Made by a program: the position numbers and the translations under genes. This document shows, one piece after another, positions 1 to 7,591 of a stretch of 32,068 bases of DNA. The notes beneath the pieces were generated by a model. The model searched no databases. It worked only from the letters and a program-made list of their open reading frames with translations, and was not told where the DNA came from. Numbering within the stretch: position 1 is the stretch's first letter; each line of letters begins with the position of its first letter. The DNA comes from Bacteroidota bacterium. Its GTDB lineage: Bacteria > Bacteroidota > Ignavibacteria > Ignavibacteriales > Ignavibacteriaceae. Location: NCBI GenBank assembly GCA_023453665.1, contig JAEXTA010000178.1, positions 1 to 32,068 on the forward strand, read 5' to 3'.

Positions 1-1260
1 GGATATGGTTAGTAATTCATCAGCTTCCATTTCTTTAAGGTTGTTCAATCCATAAGAAAAATATTTTTTAAAATCTATCTTGAATTGTTTTTCAACTTCA
101 TTAAAATTTATTTCAAAGTCACACATAAGTTTTGTAATCACATAACGACGAATATGATCATCTTCCGTTAGATAATACCCTTTTGCAGTTGGAAGTGTTT
201 CGTTATCAATTGCCGTATAATATTCTTTTTCTGTTTTGAAATTTTGTGCGTAAACATTCTTAAGCTGGCTGATGGATGTGATTCCCATCGAATACAGATC
301 AGCGCCGGCGTTTGTGCTGTAACCCTGGAAGTTCCTGTATAATTTTTTTTCTCTGAGAGCGATTGCAAGTTCATCATCAGGTTTTGCAAAGTGATCCATC
401 CCTATCAAAACATACCCGGCAGCGACTAACTTTTCCATCGTCATTTTCATGATGTTAAGTTTTATTTCTGCGGCAGGAATATCTTCGGGATGAATTAATG
501 CCATATGCTTTTTCATCCACGGAACATGTGCATAGTTGAATACCGCTATCCTGTCCGGAGATATATCTATTATCTTATCAACAGTTACTTCAAATGATTC
601 AACGGACTGAAATGGAAGTCCATATATTAAATCAAGATTGATTGATGAAAATCCAAGTTCTCTTACCCATTGAACTGTTTGTCTTGTAATATCTTCGGGT
701 TGAATTCTGTTAACCGCTTTCTGTACTTTTTCATTAAAGTCCTGAACACCCATGCTTATTCGGTTGAAACCATTATTACGCAGTGCTTCAAGATGTCCTC
801 GTTTTAATTCTCTTGGATCAATTTCACATCCGTTCTCAGAATTTTCTTTGAACTGAAATGACTGATTGATGTATGAAGCAAGATCATTTATTTCATCAGG
901 ATTAAGATGTGTCGGCGTTCCTCCACCCCAGTGAAGCTGTGAAACTTTGCGGTCTGGGAGTATGTATGCGCGAAGCATGTCAATTTCTTTTTGAACATAC
1001 TTGATGTATTCTCTTATTCTGTCCCTGTTTCTTGTGATAAGCATGTTGCAGCCGCAGAAATAGCAGAGCGTATCACAATAAGGAAGGTGATAATAAAGTG
1101 AAAGATCGGGTAAGTTATCACCGTAATTGGTTTTTATTATTTCATCAAGAAAGTTTTCGTGTGTGAATTTTTCGTTAAAGTGCGGTGCCGTTGGATAGCT
1201 TGTGTAGCGTGGTCCGGGCTTGTCGTACTTACTGAATTTTTTTAAGTCTAATTCGAACAT
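1..1260 (-). CDS. hemN: Oxygen-independent coproporphyrinogen III oxidase HemN (C-terminus cut by window edge)
   Basis: Radical-SAM enzyme that decarboxylates coproporphyrinogen III to protoporphyrinogen IX without oxygen, in the cytoplasm. The frame is open from an ATG at 1258-1260 to base 1, giving 420 residues; the family is usually about 450-460, so roughly 35-40 residues lie outside. The translation has the HemN N-terminus (KYDKPGPRYTSYPTAPHF), the radical-SAM cysteines C62-x3-C66-x2-C69 followed by G-C71, and the HWGGGTPT glycine-rich SAM motif. The extra cysteine after the cluster and the PRYTSYPTAPHF start separate true HemN from HemW-like relatives. A GGAG ribosome site lies about 8 bases before the ATG. 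It is the last gene of the heme operon, but is separated from hemE by a repeat-bounded insertion, so it may depend on read-through or on its own promoter. Identification is firm. Confidence 0.95.
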   Translation of the reverse strand, partial: MFELDLKKFSKYDKPGPRYTSYPTAPHFNEKFTHENFLDEIIKTNYGDNLPDLSLYYHLPYCDTLCYFCGCNMLITRNRDRIREYIKYVQKEIDMLRAYILPDRKVSQLHWGGGTPTHLNPDEINDLASYINQSFQFKENSENGCEIDPRELKRGHLEALRNNGFNRISMGVQDFNEKVQKAVNRIQPEDITRQTVQWVRELGFSSINLDLIYGLPFQSVESFEVTVDKIIDISPDRIAVFNYAHVPWMKKHMALIHPEDIPAAEIKLNIMKMTMEKLVAAGYVLIGMDHFAKPDDELAIALREKKLYRNFQGYSTNAGADLYSMGITSISQLKNVYAQNFKTEKEYYTAIDNETLPTAKGYYLTEDDHIRRYVITKLMCDFEINFNEVEKQFKIDFKKYFSYGLNNLKEMEADELLTIS

Positions 1261-1280
1261 GGTTAACTCCGTAAAAAACA

Positions 1281-1308
1281 TTTACCACAGAGACACGGAG
1301 GCACAGAG
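1281..1308 (+). repeat. Left arm of CACAGAG-type inverted repeat
   Basis: This 28-base copy matches the reverse complement of 1702-1730 with one missing C and one G/A change. It lies in the hemN leader, about 20 bases upstream of the hemN start, and just downstream of the GxxExxY pseudogene stop at 1312. Together with the right arm it could form a long stem in RNA spanning the cassette. Confidence 0.85.
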
Positions 1309-1311
1309 TTT

Positions 1312-1698
1312 TTAAAAGCCATTCAACATTCTCTTATAGCCATCAATTAATCTGGGTACATTAAAGTTTATAAGTAATCCTAATCTTTTATTTGCAATTT
1401 TTAAATAAGTTAATAGTTGAGCAGAATATACCGGATGCATTTGTTCAACTGATTTTAATTCTATAATAATTTCATTTTCGACAAGTATATCAATTCTATA
1501 ATCGGCATCAAGTGCATTCCCTTTATAAAGAATAGGAATTAATACTTGTCTCGAAAATCTAATCCCACGTAATTCAAATTCTTTGCAAAGACACATTTCA
1601 TAAACACTTTCAAACAAACCCGGGCCTAAATTTCAATGAACTTCTATTGCACAATCTAATATGAGTCCACTTAATTTATTTAAATCCTCCGTATTCAA
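1312..1698 (-). pseudogene. GxxExxY family (PD-(D/E)XK-like) gene interrupted by an in-frame TGA
   Basis: Read from a TTG at 1696-1698, the frame gives L-N-T-E-D-L-N-K-L-S-G-L-I-L-D-C-A-I-E-V-H, then TGA at 1633-1635, then NLGPGLFESVYEMCL and on to a stop at 1312. This is the standard GxxExxY start (GxxxxCAIEVHxxLGPGLxExVYE), with the stop exactly where an Arg or Lys usually sits (EVHRxLGPG). Total length would be 128 codons, the normal family size. The part downstream of the stop is intact, including DYRIDILVENEIIIELKSV, which carries the D...E-x-K nuclease-like signature. A TTG at 1615-1617 could restart a 101-residue product lacking the first helix. The function of the family is not established; a nuclease-fold relation is inferred from the motif. 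One substitution (CGA or AGA to TGA) would explain the break. Confidence 0.8.
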
Positions 1699-2768
1699 CT
1701 TCTCTGTGCCTCTGTGTCTCTGTGGTGAAATTCTTTGCTCTCTTCTTTCACAAATTTCACAAGTGCTTTCACTTTTTCCGGATCTATATCCGGTAATATT
1801 CCGTGACCAAGATTAAACACATGTCCTGTTCCTTCGCCATAAGACTTAAGAACACGTTTGGCTGATTTTTTAATAAACTTTTCATCGCCATATAATACAG
1901 TAGGATCAAGATTACCCTGAAGCGCAACCTTGTCTCCGACTTTCTCTCTGACTTTCCCAAGATCCATCGTCCAGTCAAGACCAAGAACATTAGCCCCGCA
2001 CGATGCCATTTTACTTAATTTATAGTGAACACCTTTTGCAAAGAAAATTACAGGTTCATCTTTTCGCCGGATTAAAGAAATAATTTTTTCAACATACGTT
2101 AAAGAAAACTCTTCAAAATCACGCGGTGATAAAATTCCACCCCACGTATCAAAAATCTGAACAGCATTTGCGCCTGCTTCAATTTTAGCAGAAAGATATT
2201 CAGCAACCGCTACGGCAAGTTTATCAAGTATTGAGTGTGCAAGTTCCGGATCATTATAAATAAGTTTTTTCACTTCAGAAAAATTCTTTGAACCTTTACC
2301 TTCCACCATATAAGTGAGTAAAGTCCATGGCGAACCTGCAAACCCGATTAATGGCACTCTTCCGTTCAATTCTTTTTTTGTCAGACTGACAGCATCAAGC
2401 ACATACTTTAAATCTTTATGAGGATCAATTTGTTTTAGCGATGCAGCGTCTTCTTTACTTCTGATTGGTTTCGGGAAAACGGGACCTTTTCCTTCGTTCA
2501 TTTCAAGGAACATTCCCATTGCTTCGGGAATGACAAGTATATCAGAAAAAATTATTGCGGCATCAACGCCAATAATATCTACAGGCTGGATCGTAACTTC
2601 AGCAGCAAGTTCCGGAGTTTTGCACATCGTAAGAAAATCTGCTTTTGTTCTTACAGCACGATACTCAGGTAGATAACGACCTGCCTGTCTCATAATCCAA
2701 ATTGGAGTCCGTTCAACAGGAAGCTTTTTACATGCTCTTAAAAACAAATCGTTCTTTAACTCACTCAA
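1695..2768 (-). CDS. hemE: Uroporphyrinogen decarboxylase HemE with repeat-encoded tail
   Basis: Decarboxylates the four acetate side chains of uroporphyrinogen III to give coproporphyrinogen III. The 357-residue product carries the family signature PIWIMRQAGRYLPEYR near residues 22-37, the IIFSDILVIPEAMG strand, the LTYMVEGKGSKNF region and the late NLGHGILPDIDPEKV motif with its histidine. The start is TTG at 2766-2768, with an ACGGAG ribosome site about 8 bases upstream and no better ATG before the conserved N-terminus. Length is close to the usual 340-355, but the last 10-12 residues (HHRDTEAQRS) come from the adjoining repeat; native HemE proteins normally end shortly after the final helix that precedes it. 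It lies 27 bases after hemD in the operon. Confidence 0.96.
   Translation of the reverse strand: MSELKNDLFLRACKKLPVERTPIWIMRQAGRYLPEYRAVRTKADFLTMCKTPELAAEVTIQPVDIIGVDAAIIFSDILVIPEAMGMFLEMNEGKGPVFPKPIRSKEDAASLKQIDPHKDLKYVLDAVSLTKKELNGRVPLIGFAGSPWTLLTYMVEGKGSKNFSEVKKLIYNDPELAHSILDKLAVAVAEYLSAKIEAGANAVQIFDTWGGILSPRDFEEFSLTYVEKIISLIRRKDEPVIFFAKGVHYKLSKMASCGANVLGLDWTMDLGKVREKVGDKVALQGNLDPTVLYGDEKFIKKSAKRVLKSYGEGTGHVFNLGHGILPDIDPEKVKALVKFVKEESKEFHHRDTEAQRS
1702..1730 (-). repeat. Right arm of CACAGAG-type inverted repeat, coding for the HemE tail
   Basis: This 29-base arm is read in frame as the end of hemE and gives the residues FHHRDTEAQR. The hemE stop (1695-1697) overlaps the TTG that would start the GxxExxY gene (1696-1698). 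HHRDTEAQR tails appear on unrelated proteins in genomes carrying this repeat, from general knowledge, which supports repeat insertion rather than native HemE sequence. Confidence 0.85.
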
Positions 2769-2795
2769 ATTATTCTCCGTTTCTTCTAAAAATTT

Positions 2796-4187
2796 TTATC
2801 TGTTATAATATTTGATGACTGCATTAACTAAACCGTCCATCGTAAACTCTGGAGGCATAATATCAACTTTAACACCGCGAGCTTCAATTGCTGATTTTGT
2901 TGTGGGACCAATTGCAGCAATATCAAAATCAATAAAATATTTTGAGGGGATTGTAATTCCCAGTATGCTAACAAAATTCTCAAACGTTGAGGGACTTGTG
3001 AATATAAATAAATCCGGTTTACTGTTTATTAATCTTTCAAGATGACTTTTTACTTCATCTTTGGATGGAACAGTCACATTATAAACAGGAACTGCTTTAG
3101 TAACAGCTCCAAGTTTACCGAGTTCTGTAGGAAGTTCTTCGCGACCAATTTCTGAACGGGGTATTAGGATTAATTTTTTCTTAAGGTTAAATACCGACAA
3201 CGCTTTAACCACGCCTTCACCGCTGAAAATTTCCGGGGTAATATCAACAGGTATTTTTTCCTTTGAACAGGCTGAAGCAGTTTTATTTCCTACAGCTACT
3301 ACTTTTAAATTTTCATATCCGGGAGTTACATTCAATTCTTTACATCTTTTACTGAACATCTTAACTGCGTGTCCCGAAGTAAAGATTATAAAATCAATTT
3401 CTTTTTCTGAAATGATCACATCGTCAAAATATTTCCAGTCAGATGGCGGAATAATTTGAAGTGTCGGAAATATAATTACTTTAGCTCCGAACCTGCTGAA
3501 CAGTTCAAGCGACTCTTTTGATTGATCTAATGTTCTTGTTATAACTATTGTTTTATCTTTTAAAGGATGCATCTTATAATCATCATAACCGGCAAGTATT
3601 CCGTGCAAAACAAAATAAAATATTTTTTCGCGGTCATATAACATTTCATCTTCTGAGTATTCGTTCTCAATTCCTTTTCGTACAGAACCGTAAATACTGC
3701 CAAGTATTAATTCCACGGCAAGGTCTTCATTAAGATCATTGAACAGAAGTTCTTTTCGTCCTTTAAGAATAATACTTTTCAGCAAAAGGATAAGGTCATC
3801 ATCAAGAGAACGTATTTCCTTTTGAAAACCATTTTCAGTTTTAATGTATTCCTGGAAATAAATTTTAAAGAACGAACGGTTCTTCATCATAAACGTATAA
3901 AGATGGACTACAAACGAACGCAAAGATTCTATACTGTTTGTTTCATTTCCAATTTTAGCATTCAGTGACTCAAGAAGTTTTTCAAGACGGAATTTTAAAA
4001 CAGCAGAGTATAATTCTTCCTTAGATTCAAAATAATTGTACAAAGTTCCTTTTGCTACAAGAGTAAGTTTAGCGACTTCGTCCATCATTACTTCATGAAA
4101 CTTCATGCGTGAAAAAAGTTCGGTGGCAGATTCAATGATCCTTTCACGTTTAAGTTTTTTTATTTCAGATCTGTTTCTTGAACTCAT
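2796..4187 (-). CDS. hemD: TetR-type regulator fused to uroporphyrinogen-III synthase (HemD)
   Basis: HemD closes and inverts ring D of hydroxymethylbilane to make uroporphyrinogen III. Here it occupies about residues 207-463, starting at HPLKDKTIVITRTLDQS and containing FIIFTSGHAVKMF, VVAVGNKT, FIFTSPSTFENF and the late IAAIGPTTKSAIEARGV motif. In front, residues 1-200 look like a whole TetR family protein: an HTH at about 15-60 (RIIESATELFSRMKFHEVMM, then AKGTLYNYFESKEELY) followed by a helical ligand-binding-like region. One open frame links them, and the internal ATG at residue 206 has no convincing ribosome site. Usual HemD length is about 250, so the extra length equals the TetR part. 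It sits 15 bases after hemC. A role as an autoregulator of the heme operon is attractive but inferred. Confidence 0.92.
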   Translation of the reverse strand: MSSRNRSEIKKLKRERIIESATELFSRMKFHEVMMDEVAKLTLVAKGTLYNYFESKEELYSAVLKFRLEKLLESLNAKIGNETNSIESLRSFVVHLYTFMMKNRSFFKIYFQEYIKTENGFQKEIRSLDDDLILLLKSIILKGRKELLFNDLNEDLAVELILGSIYGSVRKGIENEYSEDEMLYDREKIFYFVLHGILAGYDDYKMHPLKDKTIVITRTLDQSKESLELFSRFGAKVIIFPTLQIIPPSDWKYFDDVIISEKEIDFIIFTSGHAVKMFSKRCKELNVTPGYENLKVVAVGNKTASACSKEKIPVDITPEIFSGEGVVKALSVFNLKKKLILIPRSEIGREELPTELGKLGAVTKAVPVYNVTVPSKDEVKSHLERLINSKPDLFIFTSPSTFENFVSILGITIPSKYFIDFDIAAIGPTTKSAIEARGVKVDIMPPEFTMDGLVNAVIKYYNR

Positions 4188-4202
4188 CTCTTAAATTAAA
4201 GT

Positions 4203-5138
4203 TTATCTTGATGAAGCATAAATTTCATTAAGTATTTCTCCTGCACCGGCTTTAACCAGATCTTTTGCCAATTGAACACCTAGTTTTTCCGGCTGTGATT
4301 TACTCCCCCTGAGTTTTTTTCTGAAAGTTAAACTGCCGTCAAGCGAACCAACAAGAGCATCGAGATAAAGTCCGGATGTTTTAACTTCAGCAAAGGCGCC
4401 GATTGGAACCTGGCAGCCGCCTTCAAGTTTTCTAAGCAAGGCTCTTTCCGCTAAAACTGCAGCATAAGTATTCTCATCGTGAAGCGGCTGAAGAATTTCT
4501 TCGACAATTTTATTTGATGAATGAATTTCAATACCAAGTGCACCCTGACCGACAGCAGGTAAAAAATCTTCAGTGGGAATAAAAGATGATATATACTTTT
4601 GAAGTTTTAATCTTTCCACACCCGCGCGTGCAAGTATAATTGCGTCCCAATCAGACTTTAAAAATTTTTCAATTCTTGATGGAACATTACCACGCAGTTC
4701 TTCCGTTTTTATGTCAGGTCTTATATGAAGCAACTGACTTTTTCTTCGTAGCGAACCAGTTCCCACAACCGCATTTGTTTTTAGTGAATGGATTGTCGTT
4801 CCTTTTTTTCTTGCGATAAGAACATCTTCAACCGGATGACGTTTGGTTACAACAGACAATTTTAATCCGTCTGGCAGTTTTGTCTGAAGATCCTTTAAGC
4901 TATGTACGGCAAGATCAATTGTACCTTTCAATAATTCATTCTCAAGCTCCTTGGTGAAAAGGCTTTTGTCGCCGATTTTAGAAAGAGCGACATCAAGAAT
5001 TTTATCGCCTTTGGTTTTAATGATTTTTATTTCAACAGAAATTTTTTTGTTTTTCTTTTCAATTTCTTTTTTGATGAAGTTCGCTTGCCACAAAGCCAGT
5101 TCGCTTCCTCTTGAACCGATAATGATTTTTTTATTCAA
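4203..5138 (-). CDS. hemC: Porphobilinogen deaminase (hydroxymethylbilane synthase) HemC
   Basis: Joins four porphobilinogen units into hydroxymethylbilane in the cytosol. The 311-residue product has the family length and motifs: IGSRGSELALWQANFI at the N-terminus, VHSLKDLQTKLP with the catalytic aspartate (about D83), GTGSLRRKSQLL with the substrate-binding arginines, and EGGCQVPIGAF with C242, the cysteine that carries the dipyrromethane cofactor. The start is TTG at 5136-5138; the next residues match the family start immediately, so an internal start would remove conserved sequence. It follows hemA by 24 bases and precedes the TetR-HemD fusion by 15, consistent with one transcript. Confidence 0.96.
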   Translation of the reverse strand: MNKKIIIGSRGSELALWQANFIKKEIEKKNKKISVEIKIIKTKGDKILDVALSKIGDKSLFTKELENELLKGTIDLAVHSLKDLQTKLPDGLKLSVVTKRHPVEDVLIARKKGTTIHSLKTNAVVGTGSLRRKSQLLHIRPDIKTEELRGNVPSRIEKFLKSDWDAIILARAGVERLKLQKYISSFIPTEDFLPAVGQGALGIEIHSSNKIVEEILQPLHDENTYAAVLAERALLRKLEGGCQVPIGAFAEVKTSGLYLDALVGSLDGSLTFRKKLRGSKSQPEKLGVQLAKDLVKAGAGEILNEIYASSR

Positions 5139-5162
5139 TTGATATAATCTCTGTGTTAGTTA

Positions 5163-6446
5163 TTATTTCTTTTCTTCTTTACCGTTTGAATCAATTCCGA
5201 AAACTTCTCTGATTATACTAATTCGTGAAGCAGCCTGCTCTGCTGATAATCCCGCCTCCGTAATTTTTTTTAATTCTACAGTTGGCTGATGTAAAATTTT
5301 ATTAATAATTCGTTTGGTAACTATATCGAGTTTTTCCTGGTCTTCCGCTGAAAAACGGTTTTTATTTTTTTCAACTTCTTCGGCGCGGATAATTTCAAAA
5401 TGGTCACGTATATTTTTTATAGTCGGCGCAACTTCAAGCGAATTGTACCAGTTGAAAAAGTTATTCAACTCCTCTTCAATAATTTTTTCGACTTTTGGTA
5501 CTTCATCTTTTCGTTTAGTGAGATTTTGTTCTACGATTATGTTCAGCGAATCAATATCGTGATAAAAAACGGAATCAAGTTTTGCAGAATCAGGATCAAT
5601 GTCACGCGGAAGTGCAATATCCATTAATATCTGAGGAGCGTAATGACGCTGCTTTAATGCTGACTCGATATCGTTTTTAGATATTATTAATTCTTCCGAG
5701 CTTGTTGCGCTTATAACAATATCAAAATCTTTTAGATAATTTTTTAGTTCTGTAAATGGAATAACACCGCAATGAAGTTCATCAGCAAGTTTTTGTGCTT
5801 TTTCAATAGTTCTGTTAGTAAGAGTTAGCTTGCCGATTCCTCTGTCTTTGAGATGTTTGGCAGCAATCTCGCCGGTTTCCCCTGTCCCAATGACAAGAGC
5901 AGTTTTTTTGGAAAGGTTTGAAAATATTTTTTCAATAAGCTGAACAGCGGCATAACTGACTGTCACCGCACCTTCACTTATAGCTGTTTCACTCTGAGCA
6001 CGTTTACCGACTCTTGTAGCTGTATCAAAAACTCTTTTCATCAATACACCGGTGAACTGCATATCTTCTGCTATCTGGAAAGAGTCTTTAACCTGTTTAT
6101 ATATCTGGTTGTCGCCGATAAGGAGTGAATCAATTCCCGACGCAACACTAAACAGATGATGAAGGGAACTTCTTGAAATAAAATTCTGAAAATGTGCCGG
6201 TTGAATTTCTTTTACAGTTTTAAAATGTGAAATAGCTGATTGAAGATCATGATGTGATAAATCAGGCTTAACTGGTATTCCGTAAAGTTCGGTTCTGTTG
6301 CAGGTTGATATAACAAGTCCTTCGTTAAGAACATGTCCTTTTATATTTTGAATTAACCCTGTAATTTCTTCGGGAGAAAGATGCAGCGCTTCTCTTAGTT
6401 CAACAGGTGCAGTACGGTGATTTATCGAAACTGTTAAAATGTTCAT
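5163..6446 (-). CDS. hemA: Glutamyl-tRNA reductase HemA
   Basis: Reduces glutamyl-tRNA(Glu) to glutamate-1-semialdehyde with NADPH, the first committed step of the C5 route to 5-aminolevulinate. The 427-residue protein shows the SINHRTAPVELRE start, the catalytic cysteine in VISTCNRTELYG (C49), the VASGIDSLLIGDNQIYKQVK segment, SEGAVTVSYAAV, a Rossmann-type ALVIGTGETGEIAAKHL region, and the C-terminal dimerisation helices. The usual LGExQI is IGDNQI here, a conservative change. The ATG at 6444-6446 begins right at the family start. It lies 9 bases after the ccsA-like gene, an arrangement like the Bacillus hemAXCDBL cluster. A C5 pathway implies hemL and hemB elsewhere; neither is in the window. 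Confidence 0.96.
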   Translation of the reverse strand: MNILTVSINHRTAPVELREALHLSPEEITGLIQNIKGHVLNEGLVISTCNRTELYGIPVKPDLSHHDLQSAISHFKTVKEIQPAHFQNFISRSSLHHLFSVASGIDSLLIGDNQIYKQVKDSFQIAEDMQFTGVLMKRVFDTATRVGKRAQSETAISEGAVTVSYAAVQLIEKIFSNLSKKTALVIGTGETGEIAAKHLKDRGIGKLTLTNRTIEKAQKLADELHCGVIPFTELKNYLKDFDIVISATSSEELIISKNDIESALKQRHYAPQILMDIALPRDIDPDSAKLDSVFYHDIDSLNIIVEQNLTKRKDEVPKVEKIIEEELNNFFNWYNSLEVAPTIKNIRDHFEIIRAEEVEKNKNRFSAEDQEKLDIVTKRIINKILHQPTVELKKITEAGLSAEQAASRISIIREVFGIDSNGKEEKK

Positions 6447-6455
6447 ACGTGTCTG

Positions 6456-7280
6456 TTAATAAAACGAGTGAAAGCTTTGTGCTAAAAAATTTGTAAGCAT
6501 AGTTGAAAATATTGCAAGCAAAAATCCAATTATCGAAAGAATAATTAATTTCCTTCCTCTCCACCTTCCTGTAATTTTATTAATGATTCCTCCACCGTAT
6601 AAAACCCAGACTAACATTGAGCCAACCAACTTCGGATCGCCGTATGAGAAATTCGGGAATGCACGCGGCAGCCAGATAATGCCGATGAAAATAGCCACTG
6701 ACAGAAGTGAAAATCCTATAATTGCTGAATAGTAACTTAACTTTTCAAGCACTTCAAGACTCGGCAGCCTGTCGAATATCAATCCGAATTTATTAAGCTT
6801 TATATCTTTATAAAGTGTGAGGTATAAAAATCCGTAAACAGCCGAGATAGTTATTCCGGAATATCCCAATAAAGCGCTGAAAACATGGACACCCAGTAAA
6901 TTACTTCTGAGCACTTCGCGGACTTCAGTTAAGTCGCGTATAAAAAATGTTGATATAAGCTGGAACAATAATGAGATAACAATAATAAAAGGTCCTGTTC
7001 CTCTTATATCAGTAACAAGTTCAAGAATGAAATAGGATAAACTAATTGAAAAAGCGAGTACTGTGAATATTTCAAATACGTTTGTAATTGGCGGATGATT
7101 AAATGCAATTGTTCTCAGTAAAAGATAAACAGCATGCAGTAACAATGTTAGAAAAAGGAAAAGTCTTTTGGAATGAGAAAAACTTTTTCCGCCTTTCATA
7201 AAGTCGAATGAGTATATTCCAAACGTAAGTATATATAAGATTAAAATAATTATGTTCAGTGTATCAACAGTAGTATTCAT
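6456..7280 (-). CDS. hemX: CcsA/HemX-like cytochrome c assembly family membrane protein
   Basis: A 274-residue polytopic membrane protein with about eight predicted helices, starting NIIILILYILTFGIYSFDF. Conserved-looking histidines sit in LLLHAVYLL, LLGVHVFSALLGY and near the C-terminus (LAQSFHSF), which suits the heme-handling CcmC/CcsA superfamily. The tryptophan-rich loop is weak: IIWLPRAFPNFSYGDPK keeps GDPK but not the full WGxxWxWD pattern. That, and its position directly upstream of hemA, make the HemX branch more likely than a true cytochrome c synthetase. In Bacillus, HemX lowers the amount of HemA protein; the same role here is inferred from position only. It is the first gene of the heme operon. 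Confidence 0.82.
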   Translation of the reverse strand: MNTTVDTLNIIILILYILTFGIYSFDFMKGGKSFSHSKRLFLFLTLLLHAVYLLLRTIAFNHPPITNVFEIFTVLAFSISLSYFILELVTDIRGTGPFIIVISLLFQLISTFFIRDLTEVREVLRSNLLGVHVFSALLGYSGITISAVYGFLYLTLYKDIKLNKFGLIFDRLPSLEVLEKLSYYSAIIGFSLLSVAIFIGIIWLPRAFPNFSYGDPKLVGSMLVWVLYGGGIINKITGRWRGRKLIILSIIGFLLAIFSTMLTNFLAQSFHSFY

Positions 7281-7312
7281 ATAGTTTAAAATCTTTGTTG
7301 ATCAAAATTAAA

Positions 7313-7340
7313 GATATATTTGACGGTTAGCAACAATCAA
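7313..7340 (-). promoter_or_regulatory. Candidate promoter for the heme operon
   Basis: On the minus strand, TTGATT (7335-7340) and TATATC (7313-7318) are separated by 16 bases, about 33 bases upstream of the hemX start. The match to a sigma-70 type promoter is only moderate, and the promoter consensus of this group may differ, so this is a weak call. Confidence 0.25.
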
Positions 7341-7401
7341 ATGACCGGATAGTCACGCAATACAGAACTAATAGATAAGTGTAAAGAATAAGAATTGTTA
7401 T

Positions 7402-7532
7402 GCGGCTAAAGCCAAATGCAATATCATTTAATCCGTCTGCTAAAGCTGACGGAAATCAATTTATGTGTTAATTATTTCCGTTTACTTTAGTGAACGGGAA
7501 AAGGGCTAATAGCAGGAATTGGCTTTAGCCAC
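7402..7532. repeat. Long imperfect palindrome with GGCTAAAGCC ends (REP/BIME-like)
   Basis: A perfect 12-base inverted pair, GGCTAAAGCCAA at 7404-7415 and TTGGCTTTAGCC at 7519-7530, brackets two smaller hairpins at 7433-7452 (CCGTCTGC / GCTGACGG arms) and 7478-7497 (CCGTTTAC / GTGAACGG arms). The two inner hairpins also resemble each other's reverse complement (ACTAAAG or GCTAAAG core, then ACGGAAAT), so the whole 130 bases fold as one large palindrome built from two related units. It occupies most of the 311-base gap between hemX and the prohibitin gene. Such units resemble REP elements mobilised by RAYT/TnpA-REP transposases; no such transposase is nearby. Confidence 0.7.
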
Positions 7533-7591
7533 AGAAAAAATCTATTCGAATTTCTAAAACAACATCCTTGTAGAGGATTTAGAAAACTTTT

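Larger units (their letters stand above)
1281..1730. mobile_element. Repeat-bounded GxxExxY cassette between hemE and hemN
   Basis: Two near-identical inverted repeats, 1281-1308 and 1702-1730, enclose about 390 bases holding only a decayed GxxExxY gene. In the outward-to-inward direction both arms read TTT(C)ACCACAGAGACAC, then (A/G)GAGGCACAGAG. They differ by one single-base indel and one substitution. The cassette separates two genes that otherwise belong to one operon. The right arm lies inside the end of the hemE reading frame. Repeats of this CACAGAG type next to GxxExxY genes are known from many genomes, from general knowledge. That the unit moves as a block is inference; no transposase is encoded in it and I could not define a target-site duplication. 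Confidence 0.7.

Noticed and set aside
2796..4187. Possible frameshift or assembly join between the TetR part and HemD
   Set aside because: The frame is continuous, codon use is even across the junction, and the only internal ATG (residue 206) lacks a ribosome site; a real fusion is the simpler reading.
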